Assembly (NCBI RefSeq): GCF_009727055.1
Contig: NC_052350.1
Coordinates: 14,823,182-14,887,181 of the forward strand
Length of the DNA stretch: 64,000 nt
From: Benincasa hispida
Taxonomy: Eukaryota; Streptophyta; Magnoliopsida; Cucurbitales; Cucurbitaceae
Reading direction: 5' to 3'
The position numbers and the translations under genes are program-made. Position 1 is the first letter of the stretch. Each line of letters opens with the position of its first letter. The notes beneath the pieces were generated by a model. That model did no database searches and was not told the origin of the DNA. It saw only the letters and a list, made by a program, of their open reading frames with translations. Of the stretch, positions 35,300 through 46,755 are shown piece by piece.

Positions 35300-36297
35300 C
35301 CTATAGATCATGGGCTCCAACGTTCCGAGATTAATCGGCTAAACTCATTAGACCAAATTAACCTTCATTTGTTAACTAATGGGTGATTCCACCAGAGCCC
35401 ATAGCTGAACTCCCCTCACTGTAGATATATTATGTCCATTCGATATAACTATGATTAGCAAATTAACCCTTCATAGGTTCTTCGTAATAATGGCTGGGTC
35501 GAATCTCCGTTTTACCCCCAAAATTACTTCTTGTTCCTTAAGTTCCACTGATTCACCAAAGAATAATTGATTTATGATCCGATCAACAAATCAAATCCCT
35601 CTCAGGCCAATGAGAGGGTGAGGCCTCTTGTTCAAGATCTAGAATCAACACTTAAAGAGAACGACCTCTCTACTAACCCTAATCGGGTAGGAGTGAATTC
35701 CGTCTTACACCATATGTTTCTAGCTATTCATCTGGTCTTATCCCTAAAATGGGAGGCTTATTGAGTAAAGATGGCGTACTCTCACCGTTTGCAGATCAAA
35801 AGATAATCCTAAACAAACAGAAGTTCATAGTTAGCTCAGGATTAAGGTCAAGTTACCTAGGTCATCGCTTTGAAATAGCCAGTCTTAAATAGTAAACAAC
35901 GTTATAAAGGAAGAGTGACTGGTTTCGTGGTCCGATCTTGCATAAAACTCATTTGCACAGGATGCCCCCACTCCTCATGTCCTAACATGAGCGAATTAGG
36001 ATCACTTCGTTTGTAACACTTTACAACTCTTTATAAAAACTACAAAGTAGGCCACATCCAATAGTGTTACCAGAATAAGACACCCAATCTTATTCATATA
36101 CTATAGATCATTTTGACTATTTACTCAAACCTGATCCACTTGTATGTTTCTATATAAAGTTCAAGTACTCATGTAATAGTCAAGGAACTTTAGGTTTAAT
36201 GGATTTCTAAAAAAACAATATATTCAATAACTTATTGAATTTTCAGAATAAGATCTATTGTTTACAAACCACGAGTTTTAGGACATAAAACCCAACA
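35300..36297 (-). mobile_element. L2-type LTR partial copy, tandem to the previous one
   Basis: It repeats 34,165-35,157 in the same orientation with an offset of about 1.13 kb. It ends intact (minus strand TGTTGGGTTTTATGTCC at 36,297). Confidence 0.7.
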
Positions 36298-36947
36298 CAT
36301 GCAATCCAACCCTCGATCTTAGAGACGGAGAAGCAACAATGCAACCATCAAATTATGAGATAGAGAGACATTAATGCAACCATCGAACTTAGATTTATAG
36401 AAGTAATAGTGCAACCCTCAAACTTGGAGATGAGTAAGTAGCAGTGCAACCATCAAACTCGAAGATGGAGAAACAGCAGTGCAACCATCAAAGCATTAGT
36501 CTGATCCTCGAATTTGGGGATGAAGAAGCAGCAACACAATCATCTTTATAGGGGAGGCAGAACGCAACAACTTTCAGAGAAGGAGCGAAGCTGCACCAAC
36601 ATTTTAGAGAAGAAGTGAAGCTGCAGGAAATATATTTTTTTAGGGGAAGCAGAGAAGTCGCACAAAACTTGAACTTTGAAGAGGAAGCAACAAAGCATCC
36701 AAACTTGACTTCAAAGAGGTAATGGAACACCATTCTAAGTGTGTGCCTTTAATTTATTGTATTGTATCCTCATGAGGGATAAACACCTTTAATTTATCAT
36801 GTTGCCCCCAGTAGAGATGTACACCTTCAATTTAGAGTGTCATTCTATAATGGAAATGAACAACATCGATCTTGTAGTGTCACACTTAAGTGGCAGTGGT
36901 ACCCTTTTTTTTTATGGACTAAACTTAAATTTATTTAAGTTACCTAC
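36298..36947 (+). mobile_element. Retroelement spacer, continued, with 'GCAACCATCAAACTTGAAGATGG' repeats
   Basis: Degenerate repeats of GTGCAACCATCAAACTCGAAGATGGAG run from about 36,300 to 36,500, followed by 'AAGCTGCACCAACATTTTAGAG'. These are related to 31,200-31,565, so this is probably the continuation of that spacer beyond the insertion at 31,570-36,297. It ends at the L1 LTR start. Confidence 0.6.
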
Positions 36948-39092
36948 TGGGGTTGATGCCCTAAACTCTCGTTATTTTGTAGTTTGTAAACATAGTATTG
37001 AACAAATGCTTGTGATATAATAATATATGATATTTTCTTCACTATTGTCTATGGAACATTGGATGTTTTAATTGCTTTACCACAAATCAATAAACTAAGA
37101 TCCCTGGTTATCTTTGTAACTTAAGAATGTATGTGGAGACATACAGGTGGATCATGCCTTAAGTGATAACCAAAATGGTTTGTAGTATATGGATATAGGA
37201 GGGAAACCTTATCCTGGTAACGCTACGGATGCGACTCGCTTTATAGAATAGTTACAAGTGTTGTGACTCGCTACAGATGGGTCGATCCTAATCATTCATG
37301 TGGAAACATGCGAGCGGTGGCGTCCTATACAAAGTAGTTTATATAAGACCGGACCACGAAGTGTTATAGTCTCGTTATATAACGTCGTTCATGACAAAGG
37401 CTTTACTTCTCTAGGATGACCATAGGTAATATGACCTAAATCCTGAGTGAGATTGGATCTACCTATTGAGGGCGGTTCTTTAATTTGCATGGGTGCGAGT
37501 AGCCGTTATCGACTCAAACCTACCACTTTGGATTCGTACTGATTTGGGAGCTGGAAAATCAGCTACACAAGATGGATTCATCCTTCCCTGAAGACGAGAG
37601 TAGTAGATAGATTGCTCTCTTAAGGATTGATTCCAGGGCTTGAATGATGTGGCACCACACACCTTCTCATGGCTCGAAAGGTGTCTACACATAGTAGGAC
37701 TATGTTGTATTGTTCATTGAGGGATCAGTGGTACTTAAGGAGTTAGATGTAATTACAAGGGCAAAACGGTAAATTGACTCAACTGTACTTACTAGCATCT
37801 GTGAAGGGTTATCGTACTGTTGATTGGTTATATACGATGGACACAAAAATATATATGTGGTGAGAAGAGTGCAACTGTCAGTCTTTAGTGGAATGTCTGA
37901 CAGTTAATGGATGGTAGGTCTCGTGGCTAAAGAGTGAGCTATTCACGTACCGTTGGAGCTTCGAGCCATAGGTCCATAAGGTCCCCTTGGTAGCTCAATG
38001 GATTCAAGTTAAAAATTAATTTTTGGGTTAGTTTGAAGTGTTTAAATTGACAAGAAGGAGTTCGATTATATATGATATGATTGAACTAGTCAATTATATA
38101 TGATATAGTTGACATGATGTATGAGATACATTAATTGGAGGAAAATGATATAAATATGATTTATATCTAGTGGAGGAGAAAAAGGACTATGGTTAATGTA
38201 TTGCATATGATGTGATATTAAACCATAGGTTATATATATAATAAGATTATATTTATTTTTTATTTAACAATTATGGGATAATTGTGGCGACTTTTTCTCC
38301 GTAACCGAATGAGTTAGTGGGAGGTTGCATTCAGTTTTCGTAACTGAAGGTTAAAATGAACATTGTTTTCATTTTGTAAAGAATCAGACATTCGCTCATT
38401 GAGTTGTGTATACTGCCTATCGCATAGCAAACCAAGAGCATACACAGCAACTCAGTGTTTACTAAACGATCGTGTACACGCGCGCCTTTTCCTAAACGAT
38501 CATATAGAATTTGCTAAACGATCGTCTAGCTCTTTCTAAATGATCGTGTGCCTGAGCGTTTTACTAAACAATCGTCTATAAGATCTCGCCCCTTTTACTA
38601 CACGATTGTCTACCTTTACCTAAACGATCAAGCATCGTCTATATGATAGACACCTGATATCTTCTACTTGCTTGGTTGTGGTAAATGATTGTCTCTTTCT
38701 TCTTTCCTCTACCAAATCCAATACAACCCACACCTCCTGGATTCTCACATCGAGAATACCGAGGTTCCAAGTGGTGGTGTCTTCCCTACTGCCTTGTTCG
38801 TGAGGAGTCCGTTCGTGGGTAGACAACAGCGATTTAGTGGACGACTGGTTTGGATGATCTCAGCAAGAGTGAGAGGTGCAGTCCTTGGACGAGAGCGAGT
38901 TTTGAGGCAAAGAAGGGTTCTTCAACTGGTACGTATCCTGTTCTTTTTGTTGATTAAAGTTCAAAGCATGCCTGTAATTTGTTGTTAATGCATAACTTGT
39001 ATGTTTGATTGTGAATGCGATAATTCTGTCACAATGAGTTTGGGACGATCTTGCTTCCGCTCAGAGGTACTCTTTGATAAGAGTTCCTTAAG
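36948..39092 (+). mobile_element. L1-type LTR, plus orientation (probable 3' LTR)
   Basis: It starts TGGGGTTGATGCCCTAAA and ends near ...AAGAGTTCCTTAAGG, about 2.15 kb. Position and orientation fit the 3' LTR of the plus-strand Copia element whose gag and pol remnants lie at 21-22 kb and 27.6-30.3 kb. The 5' LTR of that element is not identified. Confidence 0.75.
38455..38645. repeat. CGATCG-palindrome array in LTR U3 (copy 3)
   Basis: Seven or eight variants of CTAAACGATCGTCTAG / ACACGATTGTCTACC, spaced about 22-28 bp. They end about 60 bp before the CT-rich 'CCTCTACC' block, as in the other L1 LTRs. Confidence 0.8.
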
Positions 39093-40430
39093 GCGTGCCT
39101 TCAAAGAAAGGGATCAAATCATGACATAGTTCAAGTGTGTTTTTTTTATTGGACTGAACTTGAAGTTTTCTTCGAGCTGCCTAAGTACCTTTTACAATGA
39201 TAAAGATCAAGTCATAACGTAGTTCAACTGATTTTTCTTTCTTTCTTTTTTTTTTGGGTCATTCACATTTTAAGCTCATGCAGGCCAGGAGCACCATGCA
39301 GTTTAGGCTCTTGCGATGAGAAGCTTCTACATTTAAATTTTAGAAGCTCTTATTTTATCATGACTTTGTTCATCCTCTTCATTTGTGGGATTCGTCAATA
39401 TGATGAGCTTTGCTTCACCATTAAGGAACCTTCTGTATTTATATCAACAGATAACTTCCACTTCATGCGTGAAGAGACAAAATTGTGAATCTTCTCGTCA
39501 TTCTTCTCTTCATGAAATGTTTTTGCCTTAAAGATTTTCATCCTTCTTTTATGTCGATCGCTTGTTATCTTAAGACGATTAAAAGCAGATGTTGAAGGTT
39601 AATCTTTCATTGATGTTGAGATACTTAGCCTTTTGAAGGCTGAAGTTCGAGTAGAAGTAGATGTTGGACATTGGTCTCCTTCTTCTATCGTGGCCATACT
39701 CAATCTTTGGAAGACTGAAGATCGAGCACTTGAAGGCTTAGTATGATCGAAGACAAAATTTCTTTGCCGCATTTCTTTTGAGTTGTCGACTTCTTTAGCA
39801 ATTATATGATTGTTGTCGATTTTCGCTATGCTGACAGTGTGACATGCAATAACTTTTGATACTTCATCTAGATGATTATTAAGGAAGCTTCTTGGGATGG
39901 GAGAAATTTTGCCAAATTTACCAATCGTAAAAAATGAGGGAAGTCCTTGTCTTTTTCCTTAGCAGGCTTCGACTTCCATGCCATCTTCTACCTTTCTTTT
40001 TATGAGTCTTGTTCCTTCTTCTATAGCTTTGATAGGAGCGCGACTCTTTTTTAGTGGAATTTGGTTGTCTTCTTTCGTTGGTTCCATTAGTTTGCTTGAA
40101 TGTTGAGAGAGAGATTAGAGGTAGAGATGTCCCATTGGATATGCCAATTTGTCCGTATGAGGTTTCTGGAGAAACTTATTTCGTGGAGTTGAACTTCGTA
40201 TTTGTATAAATTTCAATATAGATGATTGAACTTCATATTTATTTCGTGTAGTTGGGCTTGATGACCTTTTTAGATGATTGACTTTTGGGCTTGTTGATCT
40301 TTTCGAATGATCGGCCTTTGGGCTTGTTGATCTTATTAAACGATCGACCTTTGAGCTTGTTGATTTTCTTGGATAATCGGCCTTTGGGCTTGTTGATCTT
40401 CTTGGATGATTAGTGCTCACACGAGGCTTC
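39093..40430 (-). mobile_element. Retroelement sequence, internal, non-coding
   Basis: Low-complexity, diverged sequence between the L1 LTR and a different minus-strand LTR. A 33-bp tandem array lies near its right end. A stretch ending 'AAACTTATTTCGTGGAGTTGAACTTCG' (about 40,155-40,200) recurs at about 40,415-40,460, so the two elements share sequence. No domain is recognisable. Confidence 0.4.
40251..40413 (-). repeat. 33-bp tandem repeat encoding an 11-residue motif
   Basis: Four full units (40,276-40,308, 40,309-40,341, 40,342-40,374, 40,375-40,407) plus a partial one. On the minus strand the open frame reads degenerate repeats of KRSTSPKADH with an extra residue: basic and Ser-rich, with no known domain. 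The unit length of 33 keeps the frame open through all copies. Confidence 0.8.
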
Positions 40431-41085
40431 CGAAAAAACTTGTTTCGTGGAGTTGAACTTGAGTTGGTGTTGATGTTGATTTGACGCGATGTGTTTCGAT
40501 CTCTAGTACTTGATCCTCTGATTCTCTCTCGATTGAATGTGTACGCTTAATGTATAAAAGCGGAGCGTGTGGATGTTCTTGAGCTTAGAGTCTTAGAAGA
40601 ATGTTTGTATCTTCAAAGGATTTCAGTCTTCAAGTGTGGTCAGAATGTTTGTATCTTCAAAGGATTTTAGCTTCTTTTGATTGTAGAGAATTCCCTCCAA
40701 GCTTTCTGGAGTGTAGACTTCCTTATTTATAGAGTTCTCAGGTGGGTTATATGGACTTGGGCTTGGTTGACCCATGGGCCTGGCTCTTGGGCCCAATTAA
40801 TTGGATTTAGATTTAGTTGATCCATGAGTCTAACTCTTGGGCTCAATTAGTTGGATTTGGGCTTGATTTGACATCTGGGTCAAATTCCTATTTTTGGGTT
40901 TAGAGACTTTAGCCCAAATAATAATAATATTAATTCGTGGTGTCATCGAAATTTGTCTTCAAATTCAATTTGGGGCACATGTCAACTCCTAATTAGTCCC
41001 AAATTTGATGATTTAGAATTTAGTGACTAATTTTGTGAATGACATGGTAATTTGTGGCTGGTCAATAATTTCTCCTTCAACAACG
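40414..41085 (-). mobile_element. LTR of a different retroelement, minus orientation
   Basis: On the minus strand it begins TGTTGAAGGAGAAATTATTG. It has a clear TATA box (CTCTATAAATAAGG, about 40,718-40,731) and then leader-like sequence. Two near-identical 28-bp pieces ('GAATGTTTGTATCTTCAAAGG') lie side by side at 40,601 and 40,646. The GGGCCCAA-rich U3 differs from L1 and L2. Confidence 0.55.
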
Positions 41086-41682
41086 TCTACTAATAATTGG
41101 AGTAATATATCAAAAAATTTATCACTCCAACAATTGAGTGTCTTAATGTGCATAAGTTTCACTAAGAAATCAAATGACATAAATATTAGGCATCCTGGAT
41201 ATAACTTTTCTTTAACATCATGAAACATTCCACAAAATGTATTTGCCTCATCATGTTCATCTGGTTCTCTGTTAACATCTTCATCAAACATTGGACCATA
41301 CAAATCATTAATCATTTCAAGCATATCAGCCTTAGTATTCCTAACTCTATCTTCATTTCTAATAGTTCCACCATCTTCTCTATTATGACTAGAATCTGAA
41401 AATGTAGCACCAAGAAACCTTGAATTGTGTCTTAAAAATGGAGAAAGATCTACCTTTGCTCCATGAAATATCCATCGACTATAAGTCAGAGACATTCCAT
41501 ATTTGAATAGATGACGTTCTATGTCATTTAATTTATTCCAATGACATTCAAACAGTTTGAACATGGACATTTGTTCTTCCTTTTTCATCCGAATAATTCT
41601 TAGCAGCTTCAAGAAAATTATTGACACCATTTGAATATTGACTAGACCCTCGGTCTTTCAAATTTATCCAACTTCCATCCAT
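41085..41682 (-). pseudogene. Truncated CACTA (TNP2-type) transposase N-terminus
   Basis: On the minus strand an ATG at 41,682 opens MDGSWINLKDRGSSQYSNGV, the start of the transposase-associated domain of plant CACTA elements. After a frameshift near 41,550 the frame continues with 'FKYGMSLTYSRWIFHG', 'FLRHNSRFLGATFSD' and 'DMLEMINDLYGP' to 'LNCWSDKFFDILLQLL'. It is then cut at about 41,085 by the LTR that begins there. The catalytic part is absent. Continuation of the open frame into the LTR (residues VEGEIIDQ...) is an accident of the junction. Confidence 0.75.
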
Positions 41683-43460
41683 AATATTGAAATTTTATCT
41701 ACAAGTCAAGTCAATAATTAGATAATTAGATATCTAGAAGTCAAATTACATAACAAGTTAATGCCCAATTAGAAATCACAAAACTTGAAAATAAGGACCG
41801 AAATAGAATTTAGCAAACATTCTAAAAATTATTTATGCATTCTTACCAACAGTAATAAAACACTGAGTAACCATCACTTCTAGTCATAATATCTAATGCA
41901 AAAAAGTAAGAGTTAAATCCCAACATTAATACAAATGAGCAAAGCAACCTCAAATTGGGGCAATCAAGAAACTTATTGCACCATGAATTAAATACGACAT
42001 AACCCAAAGCTCATATATAAATTTGATGATTACTCCATTCCTATGTTATATAACTTATAACTTATAATATTCATTTTTTTTCATTCAACAATGGAAGCCG
42101 GGGGATTTGTATCCTTTGACCTTATAGTTTGTTCAACTTCTACATATATCTATAACACGTTAAAGAAAGTATTTAACAGTGTGTATTTTCATTGTAAGAG
42201 TTTAATATTTTCTTTTCTTTTAAAAAATTTATACAAAAAAATATATCTTAAAATTTTTTACAAGCTCAGATAGTCAAACATAAATAAGTACGTCAAATTT
42301 GGAGGTAAATTATACTCGTTTACTATTAAGTATAACATAAACCACCACAACTTTTATCTGTCTGAGTTAAAACAAAATATTACCGATAAGCTTTCAAAGA
42401 ATATTTATTACTACCAATTGATTATTAAGTTTTTTTTCTGAGAAAACAGTACGAAAATTTTGTTTAAATTCAAATCTTTATCTATTGTTTCAATAAAATC
42501 ATATATTTTGTTTAAGCGGTCTCCGAGTAAATACTTTATTTTTCTTTGATTTCGTTTTCAATAAAATCAAATGTTTTGTTTTACTGCTTAAACAATAAAT
42601 TTAGGGAAATTAATTCAAAGATAAAATTATTAAAAATATTTATAAAATATAACAAAATTTTAGAACGGATTATTAAGTTGATAGACTTCTATTAGCATCT
42701 ATCAATCTAAAATTTTGATTTTTTTTTTTATATTTTATAAATATTTTGATTCATTTTTCTATATTTAAAAACAACCCATAAATTTAATTACTATCATTAA
42801 AAAAAATCTAAATCAGGTTGAATTAACTAAAAAGATTAATTTATACAAAATCTAACCTCTAATCTGCAATTAATTGAAAGGAGTAACTTTTTACTTTCCG
42901 TCTAAATTTATAGGAAATAGCAAAAAAAGAAAATATTAAGATTTCTATCACCATGTATTTGCTCCTATCAATTGAGTTTAAATTATATTATTTTGGATAA
43001 ATAATTTTCCTTAATTTTCTGTTTTTGAAATTCCCCTGCTACTATTGATTTCTTACGTTTACTATTTGTTATTCAAACTACAAAGCGTGTTAATCCTTTT
43101 GCCCATTCGATTTTATCCACTTTCAAGTTGTTAGTAGTTATTTTAACAGGATTGTTTCAAGTTTGTTAGTCGTTATTTTAACAGAGAGCTGTTTCAAGTT
43201 TTTAGTAGTTGTTATTAATTATTTTAGTTTTTTTTCTAAACAAAATCATAAAATTTTGAAGATTATACTAATTAAACACAATAAAATCGATAAGATGTTT
43301 TTTTTTTTAAAAAAAAAGAATATATGTAATATGTATATAAAAAGAAAATAAAAGTGAGTTAAATGAATAAAAATATGTTGACCAAGGCCCCAAATATAGC
43401 GTTGATCCTGTTTGCATGGGATTATAGCTCTTAAACCGGAAAAGCCTGTGAGTGAGAGTG
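41683..43460. other. AT-rich intergenic DNA, no gene seen
   Basis: AT-rich sequence with poly-T and poly-A runs. Near 42,440-42,600 two similar 'TTTGTTTAA...CAATAAAATCAAATGTTTTG' stretches face each other. Nothing supports a gene. The right end probably holds the upstream promoter of the epimerase-like gene. Confidence 0.6.
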
Positions 43461-43469
43461 ATTCTCGCT

Positions 43470-43476
43470 TATAAAT
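43470..43476 (+). promoter_or_regulatory. Candidate TATA box of the epimerase-like gene
   Basis: TATAAAT lies 137 nt upstream of the ATG at 43,613, which would give a leader of about 110 nt. It is the only such motif in the immediate upstream region. Confidence 0.5.
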
Positions 43477-43612
43477 TGCATTATTTTGGAGAACAATAAT
43501 GATCATTACTCTGAAGTTCGTTATTGAATTTCGATAAACGAATCGAACGAAATAAAAAGATCATAACAAACTGCTCTGCAAAAATTCACATAATTGATAC
43601 AACGGATAATAG

Positions 43613-46600
43613 ATGAAGAAGAAGTCCGAGATTGGTGAATCATCATCTTCTTCTTCCTCAAACCCCACCGCCGACGCCACCGCTGCAGCCAACGCCGCAA
43701 CCGCCGCACTTGCTGCCTCTCCGATAGGCAGCGTCGAATTTACCACTGACAGTAATGGTTTAGAGAAGGTTATTCTTCGTGGTCCTCGTCGCAGTGCCGC
43801 TGAGGTATTCATCTTTCTGGTTTGGATTAATTAATCTGCCATTACCATAATTAATTCTCCGAAAGCTTCATTCCATCAAATTCCTTCCTTCCAATGCCGG
43901 ACTGCCGGACTGATTTTTCTTTTAATTCTTTTTCTTGTATATATATTAATCAAGTAGCCGTATAATTAAAAAGAAAAAAGAAATTAAAATTAAAGAAAAG
44001 AAAATGAAATTGATATTTTAATGTTTGTTTATGTGTGAATTGTGTTTATTTTTGTAGTGATTCATTCTGTATGAGTACCGTTTTGGCTAGGTGTTTTTGT
44101 ACGGAGCTCAGGTGATTTCTTGGAAGAATAAATTGGGAGAGGAATTGCTTTTTGTGAGCACAAAGGTAAATAAATTAATTTAATAAATTCAATTATATAT
44201 GAACATGTATTTAATATTTAAATTTGGATGCAGGCTGTGTTTTCGCCTCCGAAGCCAATTCGCGGGGGAATTCCAATATGCTTTCCTCAAGTAGGTGTAT
44301 GAAATTAAAATTAATTAAGTAAGAAAATTGTGGGGTCTTAGGGTTAGGGTTTTGTACAGTTTCTGAACAATGGAATGATCGAGCGGCATGGATTTGTAAG
44401 AACAAGATTCTGGAGAATCGATTTGGATCCTCCTCCTCTACCCACCGCCGCTCCTTGCAGCGCTTCTATCGATTTGATTCTCGATGAACAAGATCGCTGG
44501 ACTTGGCCTCACAAGTAATTAACTAAGCTAATTAATTAATTAAACTTCTTTCTTTCTTTGGATTGATCATATCTGAAACAAAATTTGAATTTTCAGATAT
44601 GAATTTCGTCATAGAGTTGCATTGGGATACGAAGGGGAATTACGATTGACGTCGCGTATTAGAAACATAAGGCCTGATGGGAAGCCGTTTTCGTTTACAT
44701 TTGCTTATCATCCGTATTTGTTTGTTTCGGATATAAGGTTTCGTAATTTTTGCTCACAATGTGTTTGTTGAAATGCTTTGGGGGGTTTGGAAGGCTTATA
44801 TTCACTTCTGTGTTGTGGAATGTGGGCAGTGAAGTGCGTGTGGAGGGAGTGGAGACGCTCAACTATCTTGATCACTTGCGGGAAAAGGAGCGTGTTACTG
44901 AACAAGCCGATGCTATTACATTTGAATCCGAGGTAAATTATATACTCACCAACTTATTCTTTTACATGACATTTATTTTTTTTATTTCCTAATGGGTTGT
45001 GATGATTTTGAATGAAAGAATTAATCAAACATTTTTATACAATTTTGTTTATTTATTTATTTATAAATTTAGGTTACTCACTCTTTATTTGCTCTAAAGT
45101 ACTTTTGGATTAGGGTTTATCCCAAATTACGATGAGTTTTTCTGATAACCATAATTGATTTTTTATCTTTAATTTTTTGTTTTTTAAATTAACTCATTTA
45201 AAATTAGGGTTTATCCTAAACTTATTCTTCATATAAAACTATTTATAAAATTTAGTGTATGTGGGACTAGATTAGTACGAAATACTACTTATATAGTTAT
45301 GCTATTTTATTTTGTTTCATATGGGTTTATGTGATTTTCAATGGAAGTTAATCAAACATTTCGAAACAATTTTGTTTTTATAACACTCTATTTGCTCCAA
45401 AGTACTTTTGGATAAGGGGTTTATCCCAAATTTACAGTTTGATAATTTGTTTAAGTTAACTTTGATGGTCATTTAATTTAATTAATTAATTTATTTATTT
45501 TTTTGAAAATTGAGTCTATAAAAATCCGTTAATTCTATAGATTTCTTGCTTCATTATAAAAACTAAGTCAGGTTTTCAAAATTTAAAAAAAAAAAAAATG
45601 TTTTTGAAAATTTATTTTTTTTAAAAAAAAATTTCTAAAAATTCAACTCTCTTGTGAAAACTGTGGTAAAAAATTGAGATAAAATAAATACAATTTTTGA
45701 AAACCCAAAATATAAAAAATAAAAGGTTATCAAACAAAGGCTTAGTTTCTTCTTTTCCTCTTTTTTTAGTTTCTAAAAATGAAATTAAGTTATAAATGGT
45801 ATGAGTTTTCTTATTTTGTTGTCACTTTCTAACCATACTTTCAAAATTCATGTTCTAAACCTAGATAAATTAGCTTTCATTATTTTTTTTTTAAAAAAAT
45901 GTTATTAAGATTTTTTTTAAAAAGAGAGTGAGAGAAAACATATCATTTTTAAAAACCCAAATGAGACTTCAATTAAAAATTTAAAAATTATGAAAAATGC
46001 TTTTAAATCTCCAAAAATAAAATTTCAAATACTTTGAGAATCTTCAAAAAGACTAATCATAAATTCTTTCATAGACATATAATTAGCGCATGTGTGTTTA
46101 GTTTGGCCTTAGATTATGATGAGGATATTAAATATATGTCAACTTGGTCAAGATATATATGTGTATACCTCCGAGTTTCTCTTATCTATTTCGTAAAAAG
46201 AAAGGGTGTGTAGTTTTTTTTTAAAAAAAATTAGTTCCTAACATTTGGGATGGGCATTAGAATCTTGCTAATCTCTCTAACTTCTTGATCGAGAATATAT
46301 ACACGATATTGCCTTAACCTCATGTGTGTTTGGTTGTTTTGTATAGGTGGACAAGGTGTATGTATTAACCCCAACAAAGATAGCAATTTTGGATCATGAG
46401 AGAAAGAAAACTATTGAACTCCGGAAAGATGGGCTTTTAGATGCGAGTAATTGATTTCATTTTAAAATTTGATCAACAAAATTATTTAAGCTAATTAATA
46501 TTAAAAATGGATATATATAATACATATGGTTTTTTTATAGTTGTGTGGAATCCATGGGAGAAGAAGTCAAAGGCAATAGAAGACTTTGGGAACCAAGATT

Positions 46601-46755
46601 ACAAGCGAATGGTATGTGTAGGAGCAGCTGCTATTGAGAATTACATCACACTCAAACCTGGAGAAGAGTGGAAAGGAAGAATGGAGCTTAATTTTGTTCC
46701 TTCTAGCTACTGTAGCGGCCAACTCGATCCCCAAAAAGCCCTTATGGGAGCTTAA
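43613..46755 (+). CDS. Glucose-6-phosphate 1-epimerase-like protein (aldose 1-epimerase superfamily)
   Basis: The family interconverts alpha and beta anomers of hexose 6-phosphates, probably in the cytosol. Eight coding exons: 43613-43804, 44091-44165, 44234-44290, 44360-44514, 44597-44737, 44830-44932, 46347-46446, 46541-46755. Their phases match and give 345 aa. Family landmarks in order: VFLYGAQVISWKN (about 65-77), IRGGIPICFPQ (98-108), ERHGFVRTRFW (116-126), FAYHPYLF (195-202) and VWNPWEKK (276-283). The C-terminal PSSYCSGQLDP is typical of plant members. H118 and H198 are the likely catalytic histidines, judged by position. The N-terminal 40 residues are low-complexity (a Ser run, then an Ala/Thr-rich stretch), which makes the protein somewhat longer than the usual 305-320 aa. 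Intron 6 is long (1,414 nt) and holds a duplicated block. Confidence 0.92.
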
